A stretch of DNA of 64,000 nucleotides from contig JAYEVE010000673.1 of the NCBI GenBank assembly GCA_036346375.1, positions 26,590 to 90,589 on the forward strand. The letters run 5' to 3'. The translations under genes and the position numbers were made by a program. Position 1 is the first letter of the stretch; each line of letters begins with the position of its first letter. The notes beneath the pieces are model-generated. The model saw only the letters and a program-made list of their open reading frames with translations. It did not search any database and was not told the origin of the DNA. This DNA comes from Guadua angustifolia (Eukaryota > Streptophyta > Magnoliopsida > Poales > Poaceae). Positions 1 to 12,054 of this stretch are shown here, one piece after another.

Positions 1-912
1 TGTTACCAATATGGATGTAATTAATCAAACCAAGTCGTTCCTCTCCCAGAACTTTGATATGAAAGATCTGGGTGAAACTGATGTGATCTTAAACATTAAG
101 CTTATAAAGGGTGAGAATAGGATTACTTTGTCTCAATACAAAGTGTTGAGTTGCTTTGGCTTTGTAGATTGCAAGCCAGTTGCCATACCTTATGATCCAA
201 ACACTAAACTGAAAAAGAACTTGGGTCAAGGTAAAGACCAACTAAGATATTCACAAATTATTGGTTTCCTGATGTACTTAGCTAGTGCAACTAGGCCAAA
301 CATCTCATATGCTATATGCAGGTTGAGTCATTATACGTCCAACCCAGGAGATGATCATCGGATAGCACTGGAGAGAGTAATTAAATATTTAAAGGGAACA
401 ATGAATTTGGGAATACATTATTTTGGTCATCCTATAGTCCTAGAAGGATTCAGTGATTCTAATTGGATCATTAACTTGGATGACATGAAGGCTACGAGTG
501 GCTATGTATTCACTCTAGCAGGTGGGGCTATATCGTGGAGGTCTTCCAAACAGACTATTCTTACATGATCCACCATGAAGGCTGAGTTAGTGGCGCTTGA
601 CTCAGTAGCTGTAGAGGCAGAATGGATTAGAGAACTCCTTTCTAACCTACCAGTGCTGGAAAAGCCAATTTCAGCTATTCTTATCTACTGCGATAACCAA
701 ACCGTTTTAGTGAATGTGAAGAGTAGGAAGGATAATATGAAGTTGTCAAGACATATAAAGAGGTGATTAAAATTGCTAAGGCATGCCAGAAAGATGGGTG
801 TAATTGCTGTAGAATACATCCAGTCTGAAAGGAATTTGACCGATCCTTTCACAAAAGGAATGGCATGGAAGGTCATTCTTGCAGCATCTAAGAGAATGGA
901 GCTCATACCCAT
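1..912 (+). pseudogene. Ty1/copia pol 3' fragment (RT tail and RNase H), broken
   Basis: The reading frame gives the C-terminal part of a Copia reverse transcriptase followed by RNase H, the enzyme pair that copies retrotransposon RNA into DNA. Visible landmarks are LSQNFDMKDLGE near the start, the RVT_2 tail YLASATRPNISYA at about 270-310, the RNase H segment GFSDSNWIINLDDMKATSGY at 448-505, and VEYIQSERNLTDPFTKG near 810-860. The element begins upstream of the window, so the RT catalytic YVDD box is not seen. A TGA at 566-568 and another at 764-766 interrupt the frame, each with homologous sequence continuing after it, so this is a dead copy. It is a different Copia lineage from the element at 24.5-36 kb: sequence and 3' noncoding region do not match. 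Confidence 0.9.
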
Positions 913-1443
913 TTGAGAGGATCACATCGGTGGTAACCTATCATAGGAGAGCGGAGATCCCGTAAACTAGGCTCTAGGAAAACAAACTGTGTGGCCTAAA
1001 GAGCACATCTAAGGGTCCTATTAGCTACTGTGCTATTCTGTATGGCAGGTTGAACTGTAAGCTCTTAATAAGTTCAATGTCGTGTGGCAATAGGAGTTGT
1101 CCTATAGGACTCCTTGGAGAACTCACCTATATGAGTATAATCGTGAGGTCACGATTAATGGAAGTCTCGGTATACTTCCAGAAGATATTCATGAATAAAG
1201 GTACTAGGATATGATTGAAAAGTCCTAACCCGAGAGCTAAATCTAAAAAGCTACCTCGTACAAGATGTTACTTGTGTGAAGTCTCTCACACCAAGGCATT
1301 GAATCAAGGCTTTAATCCTCCATAGTCTGTGCAGAGACAGAATACATGTAACTAGACATTGAGTTCAAACCCGAAAGGTACTCATTGTCAAACCACTGTA
1401 TCTAAAACAAGATCAGCTTATAAACATCATTTTTGGTGGGGAC
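913..1443 (+). other. Copia 3' noncoding region and polypurine tract
   Basis: No open frame of note lies between the RNase H stop and the LTR. The stretch ends in TTTTTGGTGGGGAC immediately before TGTTGG, which fits a polypurine tract that primes plus-strand synthesis next to a 3' LTR. Confidence 0.6.
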
Positions 1444-2785
1444 TGTTGGAAAAAAATGATGTTTTCTTGATTTTCTTAGAAAATCTCTACTGGGCTGGCC
1501 CGCTTCTCTCCATGGGCCATCAGGAAGGCCCATTAGGGCTGACGGCATAAGGGAGCAGAAGAGAAGGAGCGCTCGGCTTCGAGGGAGATGGTGCCATTCT
1601 CTTCTTGCTGAGGATGTGACTTGCGTGGATCTGGAACGATCTGGCTGGGGCTGCGTCGAGACTCCAGGGAAAAGGTGCGTGCTCCTCACCGATCGGTGAG
1701 AGGAACGGGTCGCAAGATCGTTGCCGCAGTAGGCGCTCCTCTCCTATTTATCCATGCCCTAGCACATCATCCAGAATACATGAAAAGTATGAAACACTTC
1801 AATCCCTAACCTTCTTTCCTAATCTTCTCTTGAGTACGAAATTGGGCTGGTGAGTAGAAGCTCCAGATCTTCGATCTGGTGTCTGGTTGGTTTGGCTCTC
1901 TTCCTAGAAGCTCCAAATCTTCGATCTGGTGACCGGTTGGTTTGGCTTTCTTCGGTCTTGTCGCCAAACTCTGTTACGTGCTTGACTTGCGAAGGTTTGG
2001 TTCTTGTGACCGAATCTGTGGAAGGGATTTTGGTTGGTGATATTGATCTTGCGCAGCATCTAGTGAGGCTCGATTTCACAGTTGGGGTGTCACAATTGCG
2101 ATTGGGCATTGTATCTCCGGAACCTGGCCTTTTTTCCTGTGGCACTTGGCTGAGACTTGGTTTTTGGGGACATGGCTTGATCGTGCAAAGACTTGGTTTT
2201 TGGGGACAGGGTTTACCGATGCGTGCCTTGCCTCAAACGTCTAAGTAGCTTCGAGTGCTATTCGTCAGTGAGTATTTCAGCAAGATTGCCCTCTGTGTCT
2301 GCTACCTTGTTGTTGCTCAGTGATGATATGGGTTCTGAGATGAATAGAACAATTATTTCTGTAAATTAGGCCTTGAACTGTAGACTAATATGCTGAGAAA
2401 TATTGATTTGTTCACTGGTTAGATTGTCTGTTCATTGCTAGATCTTATCTATTGCTATACTGTTAGTATTTCATTGTTCTTGATAGTTTCTGGTTCAATC
2501 TGTATGCAAAATTTGAGCATATACTGAACTGAATTCATGCTATTAGTTTAGATTTGTGTTATCTTGCTGCTGCTCTCATCAATATATTTGCTTAGCTAGA
2601 TTGGTTATTCTGCTGTCAGTCTGGTTGTAGATAATCTATTAACAGTAAGTGAAAACTGTCAATTATTTTGAGCATGTTAAGGTGGTAAGGGTTCAAGGCC
2701 TAATTTACTGAATTAATTTGTTAGCCGATTCGTGATTGAGGTGAAGATTCTAATCTCCACCCAAACCCTAAGTCTGAGAGCACAA
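1444..2785 (+). repeat. 3' LTR of the left Copia element (right edge uncertain)
   Basis: The LTR starts with TGTTGGAAAA directly after the polypurine tract. The right boundary could not be fixed because the partner LTR lies outside the window. Candidate CA ends are near 2644 and 2785. The ORFs inside it are short and resemble nothing known. It contains two small tandem duplications, listed separately or mentioned in the next entry. Confidence 0.5.
1856..1955. repeat. 50-bp tandem duplication inside the LTR
   Basis: Two 50-bp copies (1856-1905 and 1906-1955) both begin AGAAGCTCC and contain CTTCGATCTGGTG; they differ at a few positions. A second short duplication, AGACTTGGTTTTTGGGGACA at 2153 and 2189 (period 36), lies downstream. 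Confidence 0.85.
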
Positions 2786-2954
2786 AATAATTATATCTCC
2801 TTTCTTTGAGGTAGTAGACATAATTCATGGATGACATAAAATTGCTAAGTATTATCTTGTCTATATCATTCTTACTATTTGTGAATTATGTATTCTCAAC
2901 TATAGTGTTAAAAGGAATAATGAACAAAATCTTACTCTTAACATCGCATCTTTT

Positions 2955-2984
2955 CACTACAGTGGATCGGGCATGCACAAGCGG
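2955..2984 (+). repeat. CACTA terminal inverted repeat, left
   Basis: Starts CACTACAGTGGATCGGGCAT and matches the right end in inverted orientation with a few mismatches and one-base gaps. Confidence 0.85.
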
Positions 2985-3222
2985 TTCGAAACCGCTTTCA
3001 GAAGCGGTTTTAGAACCGCTTGTAAGCAACCGCGAGTGATACCCCGTCGGGTATCACAAGCGGTTCCCCGAACCGCTTGTGGTTGGACACTTCCAGAAGC
3101 GGTTGGTGTTACCAACCGCTTGTGGAGAGGGTTTCTCCAAAAGCGGTTGGTATTACGAATCGCTTGTGGAGAGGCTCTCTCCACAAGCGGTTGTAGTTAC
3201 CAACCGCTTGTGAAGAGGCTGA
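2979..3222. repeat. CACTA left subterminal motif array (AAGCGGTT pairs)
   Basis: About a dozen copies of AAGCGGTT or its complement AACCGCTT lie in this 240 bp, arranged as head-to-head pairs around short loops, for example AGCGGTTGGTGTTACCAACC. In this superfamily such motifs are bound by the TnpA-type protein during transposition; binding here is inferred, not shown. Confidence 0.85.
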
Positions 3223-3480
3223 CAGCACAACGTTTTGATTATATTCAATATAGAATATGTTTTCAGAGGGGTTTTTGATATAGATTTTGACAATTAAAAT
3301 AAATAGAACTACAGGAGTTTTTTTGACACAATAATTAAATATATATTATTCATGCGTGCTCATTCAGATAATTACAGGTTCATTTACAGAAAAATACGAA
3401 CTTAATAGACTAAAAAATGAACAAGTTGATGAACACATGAAATAATAAGCCACTTTTACAAGTTTCAAAGAATAAAAGGG
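3223..3480. other. CACTA noncoding tail between terminal array and Ulp1-type gene
   Basis: AT-rich sequence with no coding signal; presumably the 3' untranslated region of the minus-strand Ulp1-type gene. Confidence 0.5.
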
Positions 3481-6400
3481 TGAATCTTGAGCTCATTTCT
3501 TGCGTGCGTCGCTGTTTGTGCCCTTGGTCGACGTTGATGTCGATCACTGTCCTTATTTCAGGACAAGGTCTCCAACCATTTGCGTGGAACTCGCCTTTGG
3601 TGGATACAATCTAAATCGACAATAAAGCCGATGAGTTGTTCTTGGATTGTTTGTAACTTGGTCTGGCGGGATCACGCCTTGCTCATCGATGTTGGGTGAC
3701 AAAGCGGAAGTAAATAAATCTCTGGACATGTAATTAAAGTGTAATTAAGTACTAAGAAATTGACATGTTCACACTACCTCGGCGTTGGTTGTCGGCACAT
3801 CGCCGTGGGTAATACTTTGCATATAGTGGCACACATAATAGCCACATAAGTTGTTTCCTTCAAATGCATTTGTAGAACTGCGATGAAATTTGAAAACAAA
3901 ACAATTATTATTGGGATGAAAAAGCATTACGGCATATTAATATTCTTTAATACGTACTCGAGTGCTTATTTGTACATCAAATTCATTCTCGAAATCTCCT
4001 TGTTGCTTCTTTCGGAACCTTGCGAATGCCCTGTGTGATGCGTTATTATGAGTAGTAATTATTAGAGTTGGAATTAGCAAGGTATTTCAATATATATAAT
4101 AAGGAAAACTATCGTATATATATGTGCTATATACCTGTTTAGGGTGTCAATGATATATTGATATTTTTCCACCGGAGTCCTTTTTGAGTCTTGAACAACG
4201 ATTTGGCTGCTATCAAGCTTGATGATAAGAAGGATTCAGTGATACCTATTCATGTATTGCAACATATATGTAACTAGCTAGTAGTATTATCAATGCCTTG
4301 GAAAATATAAGAACGAGAGGTTGTATATATACATACCCGAAGTTGAAGAAGCGATATATGTACGGTTTGTAGTGCTGTCCCAAGAATGCATCGAGAATGT
4401 AATCGTCAACATCCTTTCGGCCATGGTTCAATCCAAAGACGTACTTGTTAACAATCTCTGGGTCGATGAAGCTCACGTTGAAGATGTTCTCTTTTCTACA
4501 TCGTTGTATCTCCATTCTACATAGAAAGGTATAAGTTTAAGAGTTGCAATTTTATTGTATGAAGAAGCACACGGTAAAGGTATGAGCTTGACACTTACAG
4601 ACACCAGGAGCTCATGAGAGACACGTTGATCGAGTCGACATGGTAAATATTGTAGAAGTCCTCGAATTCGAGCCATATGCTGTTGTCCCCGCGATAAAAA
4701 TCATCTTCTTTGAAACAGAGGGGGAACATCGTTCTTCCTTGAGCGGACTCTGTCATATACCATTCGTGAAATTGCCGCATCTTGGTTGGCGGATCCTTTA
4801 TCTCATTAGGGTCAATCGGCTCCGGCCCCCGATATTGCCATCGACCTTTGCCATTGGAAGATCATCTATTAATCCAAGAGCAGAGTCAGGAAGTGATTCT
4901 GCCTCCTTCATAAACCTCTCGAGTTTCTCCTGATCTTGGTCTCTCTTCTTCTGTGCCGCCGCCGCCTGACCACGTTTATTCTTCTGTGTAGCCTTTATTA
5001 TTGTCCGTTCATAGTTGGACGGCACAGCAATGACTTTACTGCGGCATGTCGCGAAGTGTTCCGCCGCTTTTGGATCAATTGGTACCTTCTTTGGCTCGGC
5101 TTTTTTTTGTGAAGTGCAGCCAATTACGCTTTCATGATCGTGCCACTCTCCTCATTAGTCATATCATATGCCCTCTTTGGAGGTTTCTTTATCTTTGTCG
5201 ATCGGCTGGAGGAGGCCTTCTTGGGAGCAGGTGGAGGAGCCTTTACGCTATCGAGCTTCTTCCTCGGAGGAGATGGTGGGCGTGGTTTTCTGGGGGTTCA
5301 TTTTGTTTGAGATGGTGGTGGCGGAGTAGGGCCTGCGTGAAGCGGGTGGTGGAGGCGTGCTTTGTTTTGCCGGCGAGGCATTGCGTGGAGGTGATGTTGG
5401 AGGAGGTGTGGGTTGCCGTGGTGGAGATGACGCCTCCACACCATCTGGAAATATGATGTACCGTTTGCGCCAGAGGATGATATTGTGGAGGCCTATCAAG
5501 CTTGGTCACCTCGTCGCCTCCGGCAATATCGAGGTGAAGTTCTTCAAACCGCTTAGCACCTCCTCACCGCGACCTTGAGTAACCGGGGTATATCGTTGCG
5601 ATGGAGCGTCTGCCCTGCTCCTTTGGAAATGCCATCTTTGTAAGCCACCTTGATGGAGAGGTTACGCGCATCAACGTGTAGCTCACACTGGCGGCGAACC
5701 CTTATTTCATCCACGGGATAACGAGCTAGCAAGTTCTCCGCTTCAGGGGCCCCGGTGGACGCGCAGCTACTCCACCGCGTGGAGGGGCTGATCACGGTGT
5801 CCAGCTGATTGCTCGGACCTAGTCCCTGAAGCTTGCTGAGGGCAATCTGTACTTGTTTCGCAATTATGTCGCCGATGCTAGCCTGGGTTGCTTTGAGCTC
5901 TTGTTCCAATTGGTACAATTTATATGATTCTCTTGCTTTGCTTCTCTGTCGGCTCCTGTACGTATTCGTATCCTTGGTGAAACCATACTTCCACGGCGTA
6001 TGCTTGCCCATACCTCGTGTCCGTCCCGGGTGCTCAGGGTTTTGAAGGGCATGTGTTAGCTCGTCATTCTCCCTATTTGGCACGAACATACATGCGAGGC
6101 TTTCGGCGACACTTGTACAATCCTTTGACCGACCTCTTGCACTCTGGTGCCATCACCAAGCTGCCGTCATCCGAAAGGCTCCCGTGACCCATGAACCAAT
6201 TCGCTGGCGCTCTTCCCTAAAGTGGTAGCGGGTGTGGCGTCCTTCGCCATTAATTCGCTTCCCGCTTCTCCCATTTGATGCAGCCTTGAGGTATCCACGG
6301 TGCCAAGATGGCGTGGTATTTCTTCATCGTGAATTGGCCTTGTTCTTCCGACTCGCGGCACTGCCTTCGGTTGATAGCTTGTACTCCTCGAATGCTTCGA

Positions 6401-7077
6401 TGATCCACCGGCTTAGGAAATTGGTTGAAGTCGGGTCTTTCTCCTTCTGCACATACTTGCGGTGAGAGCGTCTTCCACGCTGAAACATGGTTGCCATTTT
6501 CTTCAAAGTGAATTTCTTGGCCTTATCTTGGACCCTTGAGGAAATGTGAAATTTTCCTTAATATCTTGCGAGCATGTCCTTGGTAGCTTGAGAACTTCGC
6601 CCATTTTTTATGCTAATTGGGACTTGATCCCTCATGTGATAACCGCAAGCGTTGTTTATGCGGTCCAAGCCGCTGAAAGAGGGCAATCGGCATCCTTCGT
6701 TGTTAACGTCGGTAAACACGTGCTTTGTGGATGGCTTCTTGTTAGGTCCCCGATGCTTGGGTTGGTTGCTTTCGATGTCACGGGCTTGAAATACACAAAC
6801 ATGTGTATAAGCGTGTCGAGTGTATTATATTAATGAATCACGATTAATTAGCATGTCCATTGGGATTATATTCTTACGGCTATACCTCATCCTCGCGGAA
6901 CCGGTGTTCTGGGACTTCGATGGCTCCAGCGTCAATGGCTTCATCAAGTACTGCGTATGCGGCCTCACCGGAACCAACATTAGCCTCGTGACGGCAGAGC
7001 GTTAGCATCACCTTCGATGCTACGTAGCGATGGAGTCCGGCAAGAACTATTCTCCGCATCGAAAGTAGGGTCACCAC
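3480..7077 (-). pseudogene. CACTA second gene: Transposase_24 domain plus Ulp1-like (C48) protease tail, decayed
   Basis: Minus-strand exons can be followed from about 7.0 kb down to 3.5 kb. Residues around 6506-6324 and 6089-5860 match the plant Ptta/En/Spm Transposase_24 domain, including HPGRTRGMGKHTPWKYGF and TNTYRSRQRSKAR. A basic, coiled-coil-like segment follows at 5025-4800. The 4780-4246 region (MRQFHEWYM, FYNIYHVDSINVSL, GQHYKPYIYRFFNFG) leads into a C48 cysteine protease core. There NRYH precedes a TGA at 4236-4238 where the family has Trp, then VVQDSKRTPVEKY carries the Asp, and GYYVCHYMQ carries the Cys (codon 3829-3831). So His, Asp and Cys of the triad are still encoded but the frame is broken at the His-Trp step. 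Plant CACTA elements commonly pair such a gene with Tnp2. I infer one spliced gene; it could be two. Confidence 0.75.
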
Positions 7078-8040
7078 GTCCTAGTTGCGCCATCTATCCT
7101 AATTCGAAAAAATGTTGACATAAACAACCATATTCTGATTACAACACAAGCATATTGTAATAAATTCCTTTCCTCTCGCACCACAAAACAAATATAATAT
7201 TATTTGGACTTGAAAATATACTAACACATTTCACATGATATATATACAATTTGATATTTCACATATACTAACACATTTCACATGATATATATACAATTTG
7301 ATATTTCAAATATACTTACAACACAAGCATATTGTAATAAATTCCTTTCTCTGCACCACAAAATAAATATAATATTATTTTGACTTGAAAATATAATGAC
7401 ACATTTCACATGATATATATACAATTTGATATTTCACATATACTTACACATTTCACATGATACATATACAATTGACAATTCACATATACTTATACATTTC
7501 ACATATACTTACACATTTCACATGATACATATACAATTGACAATTCACATATACTTATTTGTAATAAAAAATAATGAAACATTCTTATTACACACTAATA
7601 TGATTTTCAAAAAATGAAATAAGGTTATAAATCCACAACTAGAATGTTAGTAGTCTATTACACCAAAAAGCAAAGCAATCATTCCATATCAACCAAACCC
7701 GTCACCTAGTGGCTTTCTTCTCGATGTATCGTATGCTCTACCAGAGCCATGCTTTTGGAACTTCGAGTCTGATCAAAATCGAAGTTCCAGAACCTTCTCA
7801 GCAATGAGCACCTTATATTTGCCGATGGGCCACGCCGGTGACGTTAGCGTTGCGTTGATATGGAATGATCGCGTAAGCTTTTTGTGTAATAGACTAGGTA
7901 ACATATTAGAAAGGATTTATAATCTTATTTTATTTTTTGAAATCATATTAGTGTGGAATATGTATGATTCATTATTATTATTATTGCATTTTTATCGACA
8001 GTCCTTATCTTCATCGACCCGCCTCTTGCACTCAAGAGTG
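7078..8040 (-). other. CACTA intron-like AT-rich region with tandem duplication
   Basis: No convincing coding sequence. From about 7140 to 7430 a unit of about 178 bp (beginning ACAACACAAGCATATTG at 7141 and 7318) is present twice. It is followed to 7560 by short repeats of ACACATTTCACATGATA. This probably lies in an intron of the minus-strand second gene. Confidence 0.6.
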
Positions 8041-8862
8041 CCATAATTTGAGGGATATCAATCGAATAAAGGATAGATGGTGATTACGCCCGAGAATAAT
8101 AAAAATCATATAGGAGTAAATTTTCCAAAGAGAAGGCAACCGACATAGTACATGGCTATTTAATGTTTTCGAGAAGATAAAATAAGGAAAGCAATTTTCC
8201 CGAGAGAAAACTTCGACATAGCACAGTGCCAAAAGGAACTCTGAACTCCAGTCAAGCCCGATGAACTTTGAACAAAGCATCACAAAGCACCACAATTTAC
8301 ATTTTTCATCTAACAGACTACTAATATAGCTAGCATGAGATTTCATCATTGGAAAGCAATTGGAATAAGAAATCAGTAAATACAAAGTGCATAAATGTTT
8401 TCACAAATTCATGCAGCAAAACATTGACCCTTCTTCCTCATCCTCATTCTTCCCCCCTCTTGCCACACTTTCTTCCCAAGCATTTCGCTCAGGACCACAG
8501 CACCCAGCCCTTCTTCCTCGCTCCTCCTTCCTCACTCCCTCCTTCTTCTTGCTCCAGACCACGGGCGCCCAACCCAGCCGGACCGCTCCTCGGGCATTTT
8601 GCGAACACCTTCAGGGCGGTGGGATTAGAGAGGAGGAGGAGGCGTCTTGCAACTATACCTCGGTCCTCCCGGGTGGAAATGAGCGGGCGGCGTGGCAGAG
8701 GAGGCGATGGCGAGTGGCCGAGGAGGCTTCTACAGGTGGTGGCGTCGTGTGGGGTCTCGGCGGAGGCTGACCGAGACTTGAAAATTTGGGGTGTGAGGAA
8801 GGGACTTAGAAAATTAGGGTGTGAGGAAGAGCGGAGTATCAACTTTATATAGGAACCCACTT
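8041..8862 (-). other. GC-rich block upstream of the CACTA second gene
   Basis: From about 8400 to 8860 the sequence turns GC-rich and, on the minus strand, has open frames (for example 8860-8489) without similarity that I recognise. Its position next to the 8.86-9.26 kb motif island and upstream of the Transposase_24 exons suggests a 5' leader or first exon of that gene. It could also be a captured host fragment. I see no domain. Confidence 0.35.
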
Positions 8863-8871
8863 CTAGCGGTT

Positions 8872-9262
8872 GGTATTATCAACCGCTTGTGAAAGACTCT
8901 CTGGCATGTTAATATTACTAACCGCTTGTAGAACGCATGGATGGCGGGAGTGGAAAGGCCCTATGCAAGCGGTTGGTATTATCAACCGCTTATAGGCGCC
9001 GACTAACAAGCTATTAATACCAACCGCTTGTAAAAATATCGACCGGATAATATTCAAAACAATACGGTGCCCATATCATTCGATAAGATCTCTTCCTCCC
9101 GGCTAGCGGCGTGGCGTTTGAGTGTCTCGAGCTCCACCACGGTTGAACCCGCTCGCGCCTTGCCATTCTTTTTTATTGTATACCTTTCTACAAGCGGTTG
9201 GTATTATCAACCGCTTGTAATAATAATATACAAGCGGTTGTTAGTACCAACCGCTTGTAAAA
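8872..9262. repeat. Internal island of CACTA AAGCGGTT motifs
   Basis: Paired motifs of the same kind as the terminal arrays (AGCGGTTGGTATTATCAACC and variants) recur here in the middle of the element, between its two genes. No CACTA terminus borders the island, so it is not simply the edge of a second nested copy. Confidence 0.8.
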
Positions 9263-9479
9263 TTAATGTCGAATTTTTAAAAGCTTTAGAACTTTAGTTT
9301 CATTCCATAATTTTTAAAAAAGCTTTTAACACTTCACTTTCATTTCACAATTATTAAAAAAACCTTTTAGCACTTTAGTTTCATTCCAGAATTTTGGCAC
9401 TTTACATTTGGAAAAAAACACTTCATACAGTAGAAGACCCGTGTTACATATACATAGTTCATACAGTAATGGTACATCT
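9263..9479 (-). other. Noncoding stretch after the Tnp2 gene
   Basis: AT-rich, with three loose repeats of TTTTAAAAAAGCTTTTA-like sequence; probably the 3' end of the Tnp2 transcript. Confidence 0.4.
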
Positions 9480-10950
9480 TAAGTAGTAACGTACTTTGTC
9501 TTTACAAGTGTTCCTTCATTATGATCGCGACGTATGAAAGGAGTATCCACGTTTGTGTCATTAAGGAGGCTTATGTCGACATCCACAGCGAAAGGAGGGA
9601 TCTCGTCGAACTGACTATACTCTTCCTCGTCTGTGACGTCCTCAATTCCAACAATCCTTCGTTTGCCTTGGAGAACCACGTGTCGCTTTGGCTTAGTACT
9701 ACAATCTTTTTGCTTGTCCTTTTGCTTCTTAGGTTTGCTTGACATGTCCATTCGTAGAAGACTTGTCTCACATCGTTCAGCGAGACGAGCGATTAGCGCT
9801 TATAGTCGACTTGCGTGAGGTCCACGATTGTCATCCGTATTTGTTGACCTTCACGCGCTTGAAGTCGGTTTGACCCATTGGCACTTAAATGAGGGACCTT
9901 CAAGGTCCATAGTCAAGCTCCCATATCTCTTCTATGAAACCATAATATGTATCCACCTTGCCTTTGTTGTCTTGGCGTCTATCTGGACACCGCTAATACA
10001 GTTGGTGCTCTTGTTATCACAGGATGCGGTGTAGAATGTGTAACCATTTATCTCGTACCCTGGAATGTCACGATTTCACTAGATGGTCCCCGAGCTAGGC
10101 GTTACAAGCTGTTCATTGTCGACTCTTTCAAAAGGATGTACTTTTTGTAACCAAGCCCGAAAAGAATCCATGTGCTTCAGTGTTATCCAGATCCTCGAGA
10201 CCTCTCCAGGAAATCATGGCGTAGAATACTCTTGTGCTCAAGGACATACGGGGCCACTCAGTTGATTGTTTCAAAACCGTGAAATGTGCTTGCTTAAATG
10301 TAAGAAGATCATTGCATGCAATTACTTTCCTTCCTAGTGTCCCTTTTTCGTAGCCTCCCTCATGGCGTGATATAGGGGCCGATCGGGTTTAGATCATTAA
10401 TGTAATCCACACAAAAACTCAATCACCTCCTCATCCCATAACCTCGGCTATGCATCCTTCCTGAACGAGAAGCGATTCTGAACATACTTCTTTAGCACAC
10501 TCATGTACCTCTCGAAAGGGAACATGTTGTGTAGATACAAGGATCGAGAATACCTATCTCTTTGACAAGGTGAATAGTGAGATGAACCATAATATCAAAG
10601 AATCACGGGAGGAAAGATCATCTCAAGACTAACCACACTTTGTACCATGTCATCCTGCAGCTTACTTAGTTTATCTGGGTCGATGACCTTCTATGAAACC
10701 GCGTTGAAAAAAGAACACAGCTTTGTGATTGTCCCCCGTACCCACTTGGGCAATATGCCTCTCACCCACCAGGAGCAAGCGTGTCATTAACACAAAGACG
10801 GTCATGGGATTTCATGTGTACGATTTTATTCTCTTCGTGTTTATGAGTCTCTTTACATTCGAGGAGTATCAGGAAGGACCTTCACACTTGCTCAGAACTC
10901 TATCATGCTTTTTCTCTTCTTTGCTTAGAGTGTAGCTCGCAGGATGTAGG
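9480..10950 (-). pseudogene. CACTA Tnp2 (TnpD) transposase, 3' part (DUF4218, DUF4216, C-terminus)
   Basis: Read on the minus strand from the Gypsy insertion, the frame opens with YTLSKEEKK, directly continuing the Tnp2 piece on the far side of the Gypsy element. A DUF4218-type block at about 10762-10355 shows RGILPKWVRGTITKLCSFFN, VIDPDKLSKLQDDMV and MFPFERYM. A DUF4216-type block at about 10000-9830 shows FKCQWVK. The C-terminal MDMSSKPKKQKDK and DEIPPFAVDVDISLLND follow at 9745-9550. Stops and frame changes separate these blocks, so the transposase cannot be made intact. The family cuts and rejoins the element's own termini. Confidence 0.85.
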
Positions 10951-10955
10951 TAATG
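10951..10955. repeat. Target site duplication of the Gypsy element, left (TAATG)
   Basis: TAATG directly precedes the left LTR and recurs at 23019-23023 directly after the right LTR. Confidence 0.9.
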
Positions 10956-12031
10956 TGACGAATACTCCTACCAGGGGTACCCCCACATCAAAGTATGCAT
11001 CCATTTCAAGATCGCATCTCTCTCAAGTGATTCGGTTTGGCTTGGGATCACGTGATGATCTGAGCTCAAGAGGAAGGGCCATGCTTTGGTCACATCCCGA
11101 TCGAAGGCCCCTCTAGCAGAAGAGTCCCCTTCGGTCTGCAGCCGACCTAGCCTCGGCTCTGGGCGCCCGTCGGCCCCAGACCACTCCAGTCCCACGCCAC
11201 CATAAGCTCCACCTCCACCAAGGGCTACGCTAGGCGCCCTTGCAAGGTCCGCCCAAGACCAGTCAGACAACGACCGTAAGCTGACTGGATCTTGACGGGG
11301 CCTAACGAGCTTTGGCTCCGCAACCTCGCCACATCAGCGGCCTCGCCTGCCGGTCACGAATCTCACGAACCACAGCGGTCATGTTGAGGCGGGTGGCTTC
11401 TTCTCAAGCGACAGAGGCGGCCTCGGCCGCACCCGTCCCATCAAGCCGTCAACATCGACAAGCGCACCTTCCCAAGCGAAGCACCGTCTGTTGTGGCCAT
11501 TCCATTTAGACAAGGCGCCGCGTAAGGCGGTCGCACCTTCAACGGAGCGCCGTCGTTGTGACTACCAACCCAAGCATGGGGTCAGCGTAAAAGCATCAAT
11601 CATCAAGACTAAAGGCCGGGACACCCGGACTTAGTAATGCCCCTACCTTTTTTTCAAAATCGTGTAACCTGCCCCTCGGCCTATATAAAAGGAGGCGGGG
11701 CCCTCGAGGAGGAGAGACGGACACGTTCATTTGCTTTCTCGCTGGACACACACTAAGCCTTGGGACCCGGCTCAACATCCAAGCGAGGCAAGCCCTCCCG
11801 ACCTTCTCCTTCCAGAGTGGCGCTAAGGGCACGTCCTTAGCCTCGCTTGAAACCTCCGGTGACCTCGGCACTCTGTATAATACAAACCACCACCACGAAC
11901 CAGGAAGTAGGGGCGTTCACCTTGAACCGATTATACATCAAGAGACTTTCTTAGTCTAACCATTCGAGGAGAGGGGACGTGCGACCCCCGAAACTCACAA
12001 ATTTACTTGCCGGTTATACGAAACACCGATA
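10956..12031 (+). repeat. Gypsy 5' LTR
   Basis: Begins TGACGAATACTCC and runs to GAAACACCGATA just before the primer binding site; the partner LTR begins TGGCGAATACTC and ends GAAACAATCGTGA. The canonical CA end has decayed in both. Confidence 0.88.
11681..11695 (+). promoter_or_regulatory. TATA box of the Gypsy LTR promoter
   Basis: CTATATAAAAGGAGG in a GC-rich setting; the same box is kept in the 3' LTR at 22672. It would start the genomic transcript. Confidence 0.7.
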
Positions 12032-12033
12032 GT

Positions 12034-12052
12034 TGGCACGCCAGGTAGGGGG
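12034..12052 (+). other. Gypsy primer binding site
   Basis: TGGCACGCCAGGTAGGGGG lies two bases after the 5' LTR. It is the tRNA-complementary site common in plant Gypsy elements of this type (usual form TGGCGCGCCAGGTAGG), with one substitution. Confidence 0.8.
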
Positions 12053-12054
12053 CT

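Noticed and set aside
1402..1689. ORFs inside the left Copia LTR
   Set aside because: LTRs do not encode proteins in this family and no similarity is visible.
8489..8860. 123-aa minus-strand ORF as a captured host gene
   Set aside because: Low-complexity Ser/Pro/Arg composition in a GC-rich block, with no similarity that I can name. Reported only as a possible leader.
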